Assembly: GCA_958510825.1 (NCBI GenBank)
Contig: OY294044.1
Coordinates: forward strand, 101,718,893-101,782,892
Source of the DNA: Brachypterus glaber
Taxonomy: Eukaryota > Arthropoda > Insecta > Coleoptera > Kateretidae
Direction: 5' to 3'
Length of the DNA: 64,000 nucleotides
Below, piece by piece: positions 57,296 through 64,000 of this stretch. The position numbers and the translations under genes are program-made. The notes beneath the pieces were generated by a model that was not told where the DNA came from, ran no database searches, and saw only the letters and a program-made list of their open reading frames with translations. How positions within the stretch are numbered: position 1 is the first letter of the stretch; each line of letters opens with the position of its first letter.

Positions 57296-59457
57296 GGTTC
57301 CTTTTAACAGCGGGTCAAACGCATTACATTTGTTACATTTAGGTTAGTCTATTTTTATAGATTTACACAATTATTTAGCAGGCCAAGGGGTAAAAACAGA
57401 CTTTAAAAACTTCATTTGACATATGTCTATACTAAAAACTCGAAATAATTTTTATTTAATCAAGATATCATTTCATAAATTTTCATTTCTTTAAAAAATT
57501 AAAGACTGTTTTTACCGTCTTAGCCCCAGAATTATTGTGTATAACTATGAAAATAGATAAATCTTAATGTAATAAACATAATGTATATGACTCGGCAAGT
57601 TATAAATAGATTTTTTGGTAGCTCATTGGCACAGCTTTTGGAGCTTTTAGCACCCAGTGGAACCGAATCCGGAGCCTTGCAATTTAGAAATAGCTTAATT
57701 TGAATGTACTTTTAGACATATATAAAACACAACCGAAAGAAAATAATAAAATAAAAATGGTCACCAGCTATCCGACTATTATTATAAAGATGGATTAACA
57801 TGGTAAGGCATAGGAGGGATAAAAAGTTGAAAAGTTCATCCATAAATGCCCCCCATAGTCAATAAAAATCAGTAGGTTAGGTTAAATTGAAAAATAATTA
57901 TTATAATCAGATTTGTTAGAATAACATTTGTATGTTAATTATTTTATGGAATATTTGACGAAAAGATTACCTAGGTACTTAAAAGGTGTCTAATGAATTT
58001 TTAGGTATTATTTACATAAGTAGGTACCAAATTTTATAATTCCATGATTTTTTTATCTTGACTTTTTTGATCATTGTAATTTATTTTAACTTTGGGGTAA
58101 ACCACTGAGGAATTCAGGTGTACAAACTGGAGGGAATCTCTCGAGGAAATCCAAGGAAATATTATATTTACCAACTGTGGGACATTTTTTTAGGTAATTT
58201 TAAGAAATTTCAAAGTAATCTTTAATTTTGAGTAAATCTAAAGGGATTAGAAGGAATTTAGGTATAAAAATAACTCTTCATGTTATATATTTTTTTTTGA
58301 GTTGTCTGTTATAAAAGTATTGGAAACAGAACACTTAAGGCACTAGGCAGTATGAGAAACAAATCAAGTGACTTTTTATAACAGTTACAGCGTGGCCTTT
58401 AAAAGGAACGGATGTGACCGTTTCGGCACCTTACAGTGCATCGAATTTGCCATCTTTTAGATTGTGCCCAGAGTATTTTTATGTTAATGTTTTAAGTATA
58501 TGTTAAAGATAATCATAGATATGGTTATTAATCGCCTGAATTATTGAATTTTAAATTAATAATAACACTGCTCTACAAAAAAAGATTTTTGTTAATTTTT
58601 ATTTTAGTTGCTATATATTTGATGCGCTGATTTTTGAACCTTTTTCCGGTTTTCTCGATCAGCTCGTTTTTTTTGATATAGTGTTTTTTTGCCTAGTAGT
58701 AAAAAAAATAATTAAGTTCTAATTATTCTTTTTTGCGGTGGATTGCTTCTCTATTAATGGGGATCTAAGCAAAAAAAAAATGGATTTAAAATATATTTAT
58801 TCCTTTTTTTTATAGGCTTTTCGATATTCAAAATATTATATTTTGCACTTGAAACCTCATAAAACACAGAGAGAAACCCAGGCTAATTATTCTGAAGAAA
58901 AAAGCCAACTAAATAGAGGGAGAGAGAGAGAGGGAGTTTCTTTATAACTCACTCTTAAACATGTTATTGTTGTTTCTACTAACTTTCTACTTATAAAATA
59001 AATAATTTATTAATACAAGGTACTCTTATATTTTAACAAACTTAAGTATAGGTATAAAATATATTAAACATTGGTAAATTATTTAAAAAAAATTGTACTT
59101 TGATGATTTTAAAATATTAAAATGATGCTTGAAATGTATACAAATTCCAGTTGATGGTTATATAAATAATAAATGAATATAGATTAAATGATAATTATAT
59201 AAAACAATAAAAATCAAAATTCCTTAAGTATAAAAAAAGATTAATGATTGTATTATTTTAAAATATTGCAGCTACACACTCTAGATAAGAATGTATCCAT
59301 ATCTTGAAAATAATTAAATTTTAAATAAATTTTACAATATTTTTTATAATTTTGTAGGTACGCTTTTAAGTTTTCTAGATAATAATAATATATTAATATT
59401 AATTATTAATTATTTAAGGCGTGTATTCATTTATAATATTATTATTTTGAGCCTTAA

Positions 59458-59639
59458 CACGTTAACGGACACCGGTCTAAACATCATAACTCAAGATGGA
59501 CATTGGCGCTATATAACTTTGCAATTGGGTTGGTTTGCATACACTACGGGGTGTCATTTTGAGCACACAATACCATATTTAAGTGCCCAAATAAACACCA
59601 GTTGGCTGACGTCATATGCCGCGGGTGTCCGTCAACGTG
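59458..59639. mobile_element. TTAA-flanked MITE (piggyBac-type target)
   Basis: TIRs CACGTTAACGGACACC and, inverted, CACGTTGACGGACACC, flanked by TTAA (59454..59457, 59640..59643). 182 bp. A 74-codon ORF crosses it but appears incidental. Confidence 0.75.
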
Positions 59640-59942
59640 TTAATAAATATCTCGATAAATATCTAAATTAATTTCGTTTATGTTTGAGATATTTATTGAG
59701 GAGAATCGGCGATATGGCTTAAAATATTAAATATATGAATACTAATTACCCAGGCCCACAAAAATTAAAAAAATGTCATTCACTTAACTAGACGATTGAT
59801 TGATTTACCCAATAATTAACAGAAAACTAATAATTTGACCTATGCAAACGAACCTTATAATTTTAGGCGTTAAAAACGAAACTGACAGTAAAAAAGTTGG
59901 TTGACTCCAAAACTTTTTCAAAAAACTGCACAAATATTTATT

Positions 59943-60060
59943 TATAATACAAGGGCGAAAAGTTAAATTTTTCTATTAAGTAGGATTTTAGAAGCCGCGG
60001 GCCGGTGGGTCGGTAATAAACCTTCGAAATCAAAATTTAACTTTTCGCCCGTGTATTATA
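59943..60060. mobile_element. Hairpin MITE, 29-bp arms
   Basis: TATAATACAAGGGCGAAAAG at the left, mirrored by CTTTTCGCCCGTGTATTATA at the right, centre GC-rich (CGCGGGCCGG). Confidence 0.7.
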
Positions 60061-60751
60061 CAATATTTTTTATTCGATTGTTACTAATTATAATAAATTA
60101 TTAAAACCATATGTTTTGAGGTTATGTTACAGAAGAAATTTTTATTTATATGGCAATAGGGCCACACGTCGAACTTTTCCCCGCAAAACATGAAAAAAAA
60201 GTAACGTTTTTAGAATCAATCGAATAAAAAGAATAATGGATGAGCTAGCTCTAGATCTTTGAAGTTCTCTAGTACATAAACCACTAAATTTGACGAGTAC
60301 ACAGACACTTTTGATCAGAAAGTCAAGAATTATATCCAAATTTTATACAAATCTGACCGAAACCACTTTTCCATAAACTCAGTGCACCCCAATTCTCGAG
60401 ACTTTTGCTTAAAATATTGATTTTTGGGAATTGCACCGGTGGACAGAATATCAAGAACTATAACATGCAAAATTGAACCAAATCTGACCGAAACCACTCT
60501 TCATTGTCAAATTCGTTTTCCGTGCCAAAAATACGGTCTGGTCAATTGAACTTATTTTTTTAAGTGGGTCTGCGTTATGGTTACTACAATAATTGTGGTA
60601 ATAATTATTATGTCTGCAAGTTTACATTTACGTTTTATGCTTCTGTTTGTGTGAACTTTCCATCAGGACCGTATAAAAAACGAAGAATTATATTAATTTA
60701 TTAATGAATAATTTAAACAAATCACATTTTATTATAAATTTTTTAGGTAAA

Positions 60752-61359
60752 TATACATATCACGCTGCGGTTTTGGAGGTAATTTACGAACTCGGACCGT
60801 CACTAATTTTTTTTTTTTGATAATCTTGTTATTTATGACATAACAAAGGATTTAAGGCTAAAAATTAAAAAATCTGACGGTTAGTTTTTTTTTAATTGTC
60901 AATTTATTAAAAAAAAGTGCACTAACTTAATTATCCCCTTATAACTCAAAATTTTATTGATATATAATATTTATTTTTTCATAACAATAAAGACTACTAC
61001 TATAAAAATGTATTTACCAGTTTTTTTTATATCTTTTGCCGTTTTGTCACAATACGTGATTAAATCCAGAATTCAAAAAGCATTAAATTATTTTTCATTT
61101 ATTTGAAAATTATACAAGTAGGCTTGTTTTACATTGATACGTTAAATGCACTTTTCACAAGTTATTACCTTAAAATCAAGGTGGCTTGTGTCAAATATAA
61201 ATATATAAATTGACAATTAAAAAAAAACTAACCGTCAGATTTTTTAATTTTTGGTCTTAAATCTTTAGTTATGTCATAAATAACAAGATTATCAAAAAAA
61301 AAACTTAGTGACGGTCCGAGTTCGTAAATTACCTCCAAAACGGCACCGTGATATGTATA
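60752..61359. mobile_element. Foldback MITE, ~155-bp arms
   Basis: TATACATATCACGCTGCGGT versus inverted TATACATATCACGGTGCCGT, arms continuing through TGACGGT and AATCTGACGGTTAG; loop ~295 bp. Confidence 0.8.
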
Positions 61360-62290
61360 CATATTAAGTATACATATTATGTATTTATAAAACTAAATAT
61401 TACCCAGCTGGCCAGTCTGTAATACAATTCTATTTAAATTTATTTCGAATTAATTAAAATGTTTGCAGTCCAATTCAAAAAGTCCTAGGAAATATTTTAA
61501 AAAAATAATTGATTTATTTCTTATCATTCATTTAAACCGACATTTTTTTTTATTAAAGCTATGTAATAATAGTACATTACGCACCGAGTACGCGAACCTA
61601 GTTTTCGAGGTTTGGTTTGTTCGTGCACTGAAAATGGTGTGCGTCGAGGTGCGTATAATATTTTTCCTACGACATAACACCTAAACATCCAAAAAACGCA
61701 AAAATTGTCTAAAAATTAATTTGTCAATTTGAGGTTATGTGTTTGGCGTTTACTTATTTTCTGACAGCAGATATGTAATATCAGCTGACTGTCACTTCGC
61801 AACCGTTGTCATAGGCAACGGGTGGGAAATACTAACTAGGTCGTAGGAAGAAAACTATTTTGCATCTTAACCATCATAACAAAACCTATAAAACTAAAGT
61901 TTTTGAAAGTTTCTGGGTATTATTTAATTTTTCATTTTACACAAAATTTAATGGTTTTACAGAAAACATATATTTTTATATAAAAATAAAAAATACTTTT
62001 TGTTAAAAAAAATCAACATTTTGTCATGACGATATTTAGCCCGATCGAAAATATTAATTGACGATCAGGAGTGTTCCCATGCGGCACCCCCAAACCACGC
62101 TTGAGCTGGGGAAATTCACTGTCTAAGTGGGAAATAGGTGGGAAAGTTATGCCAAACTGGTAGAGACGATTTTTTTTACTTTTGGTTAGTAAATTTATTA
62201 TTTGGGAAAATTGGAGTCGTACAGTAGGGAATTTGGTTAAGGCGAGGAGCATTTTTGGAGTTTCTAGTACAGTTGGGAATTTGGTTAGAT

Positions 62291-63148
62291 CTATACTGCC
62301 CCACGAAGCTAAAAAGCCGTAACTCCACTTTTTGTGGATTTTTAATTAGCCTTGCCCTTAGTCGTGCATTTCCATGGGCTATTTATTGAACCAATCAAAT
62401 TTGAGAAAATAGTTTTATTTATTCAGTTATAAACTTATGAAAATTGCAGTATCTCCAAAATAAGGAACTAAGCTAAAAAGCAGTAACTCCAAATAAGTTT
62501 TTTATTACCTTAATATATTAAAATAAAATTAGAAGGTTTTAAAGCATTAATAAAACAGTTTGTTTTTGCTTTATAGTTTTTGTATGACGCTAGGTTTTCC
62601 GGAAATAACAAAAAAAAAACTGCTTCCAACAAAATAACACTTTCCTCTGTAAGTCTTTGTCCAATAAAACATATTTTTTTGCAAAAACAAACAAAATTTG
62701 AAAAAAAAATATATTTTTTTTGGAAAACATTTTTTTCAAGTTTTTCAAAAAAAGTTTCTTTTTTCAAAAAACTAAAATAATACTGCTGCCAACAAAATAA
62801 TACTTTGCCCTATTATACGACTAGGTTCATTAAAATCTAAAACGAAAAAAATTAAAAGGAAATTTAAAAATATATATATTTTTTATTTTTGGGTTGTTTT
62901 CCCTTTATTTTGTCACATACTGCTTTTTAGTTTAGCATTCCTAAAAATTTCGACTACGAGATACTAAACTAAAAAGCAGCAAGTGCCATTTTTTTACTTG
63001 TGTACTTGTGTTATAATAAAGGTACATTAAACCTAAAGTTATACGTTCACTTTCTCGATTTTAGCAATAACACAAGAAAGTGACTAAGACGATTTACTGT
63101 TTTCGACATTATCTCATTACTGCTTTTTAGGGTGGTCGGGCAGTATAG
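62291..63148. mobile_element. Inverted-repeat element with iterated CTAAAAAGCAGTAACTCC
   Basis: Ends CTATACTGCCCCACGAAGCT (then AAAAAGCCGTAACTCC) and inverted CTATACTGCCCGACCACCCT (then AAAAAGCAGTAATGA). The CTAAAAAGC.G motif occurs five times (about 62309, 62472, 62925 inverted, 62966, 63119 inverted). A TA target is possible. No transposase. Confidence 0.65.
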
Positions 63149-63425
63149 AGGCGCAGACCTTTTTTTTTAGTCAATAAATTTTTTTGCCAGGGGTAAAGTT
63201 TTTTTAGTGTTGTGAAATTTCTCAACTTTTAGTTTGGAAATATTTTTCCTGTACAAAAAAAAAATCTTGGAGCACCCCTGTTGACGATCACTTATAATAA
63301 ATCAATTATAAATTTGACGATATTGTCTATTGGATTAAACCCTTTTAAATATTGTTTTAATTTTAACGAACTAAGAACCTTTTGTGCACCCTGTACAAAA
63401 GAACTAAATTCAAACATAATTATAC

Positions 63426-63668
63426 CTTTAACTTTTGCATATCCTCCCTCAACTTCAGCGTATCATCTTGTACTACAACCGTTCTATCCGAAAGCCCCTT
63501 TAGCAGAGCCAGGTGCTCACAGAGCTGGTGCATCCCTTCGCAGGCGACAAGGGCCGATTCCCAGGCACTCACGGAAGCAATTTCTCCGGACATATATGCT
63601 TGGAACTCCTGCTCCGGCATGTTTAGGGACTCAGCGGTCAAATTTTCGATGAAAGATACTGCACAACA
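63426..63668 (-). CDS. Rabex-5/RABGEF1-like, penultimate coding exon
   Basis: Acceptor TTTGTTTCAG, 81 codons in phase 0, donor GTATAA. It begins CCAVSFIENLTAESLNM, matching the end of the VPS9 catalytic domain of Rabex-5 (CCAVAFIE... in the human protein), then EFQAYMSG, a helical region and the start of the coiled coil (DDTLKLREDMQKLK). VPS9 domains load Rab5 with GTP on early endosomes. It joins in frame to 54631 with no residue missing relative to the vertebrate protein. The catalytic residues themselves, the A20 zinc finger and the start lie further right, off the window. Confidence 0.9.
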
Positions 63669-64000
63669 CTGAAACAAAATAGAATAATTTTGGTTTACAA
63701 AATGTGAAAAAAAAAAAACTCGTGTACATCTAGGTCCAAAAATCAATTGTAAGAGTACTTCAGAGTCTTAACCCATTAAGGTCAACCGTTTAAATATTCA
63801 TAGATTTACAGATTTTTGCAAGGAGTATTTTAAAATGCATGTAGTTTTCAATTTATTTATTTATGGCTTAGCATATGCAAAAATTATGTTTTTTTTTTTG
63901 TTATTTCTAGAGACTAAATTGTTTTAGTACTAATCACGTTTAACAAGCGCAAACTTGATTTTTTTATTTTTTTTTAGTAAAAATAACTTATTTGGACTAT
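63669..64000 (-). other. Next intron of the Rabex-5-like gene
   Basis: AT-rich, with no exon recognised up to the edge. Confidence 0.6.

Larger units (their letters stand above)
54632..63425 (-). other. Rabex-5-like intron, 8.8 kb
   Basis: GTATAA donor at 63425, TTTTAG acceptor at 54632, both phase 0. It is filled with repeats listed separately. Stretches with nothing recognised: 54640..55360, 55430..56030, 57300..59450 (apart from GGTAAAAACAG-type motifs at about 57390 and 57510 and a GAGA run near 58920), 61360..62290. Confidence 0.75.

Noticed and set aside
59447..59671. 74-codon plus-strand ORF with normal-looking composition
   Set aside because: It spans a TTAA-flanked MITE, including both inverted repeats; no homology recognised.

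Overview
The window is AT-rich eukaryotic DNA with short exons, GT-AG introns, long stretches without genes and many transposable elements. The elements present (a Ty3/gypsy element primed by tRNA-Lys, non-LTR elements with simple-sequence tails, Tc1-like DNA, dense foldback/MITE elements) and the Rabex-5-like host gene fit an arthropod, most likely an insect. I cannot fix the order or species from sequence alone.

Host genes: two, both on the minus strand. On the left (1..4242) is the 5' part of a small secreted, glycine-rich protein gene that I do not recognise. Three exons can be read with matching phase-1 junctions, and the gene runs off the left edge. On the right, two exons (63426..63668 and 53837..54631) encode the C-terminal part of a Rabex-5/RABGEF1-type Rab5 exchange factor: the end of the VPS9 domain, then a coiled coil continuous across an 8.8 kb intron, then a long acidic tail. 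The 5' part of that gene lies beyond 64000.

Between and inside these genes almost everything is repeat. 811..1590 is a tandem 354/350-bp repeat carrying a complete type I hammerhead ribozyme per unit; a related foldback copy lies at 38105..38530. Foldback elements fill 2563..7472 and 10313..11444. A 122-bp satellite lies at 12700..13690. Broken non-LTR retrotransposons occupy 14369..15723 and 18520..20466, the second split by a third, antisense one. 20808..31974 is an apparently intact, very young Ty3/gypsy element in minus orientation with 2305-bp LTRs, a 4-bp target duplication, gag, pol and a well-formed candidate -1 frameshift signal. 32131..53000 is a mosaic of terminal-inverted-repeat and foldback elements, a decayed Tc1 element (41595..43084), two tRNA-like segments and minisatellites. 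The Rabex-5 intron holds further MITEs, including one flanked by TTAA.

The most notable signals are the hammerhead-bearing repeat, the gag-pol frameshift module with an interrupted primer-binding site and a zinc knuckle lacking its histidine, and a group of inverted-repeat elements in which an element-specific terminal motif is repeated inside the element, several sharing a TAGGGGAA-like end.
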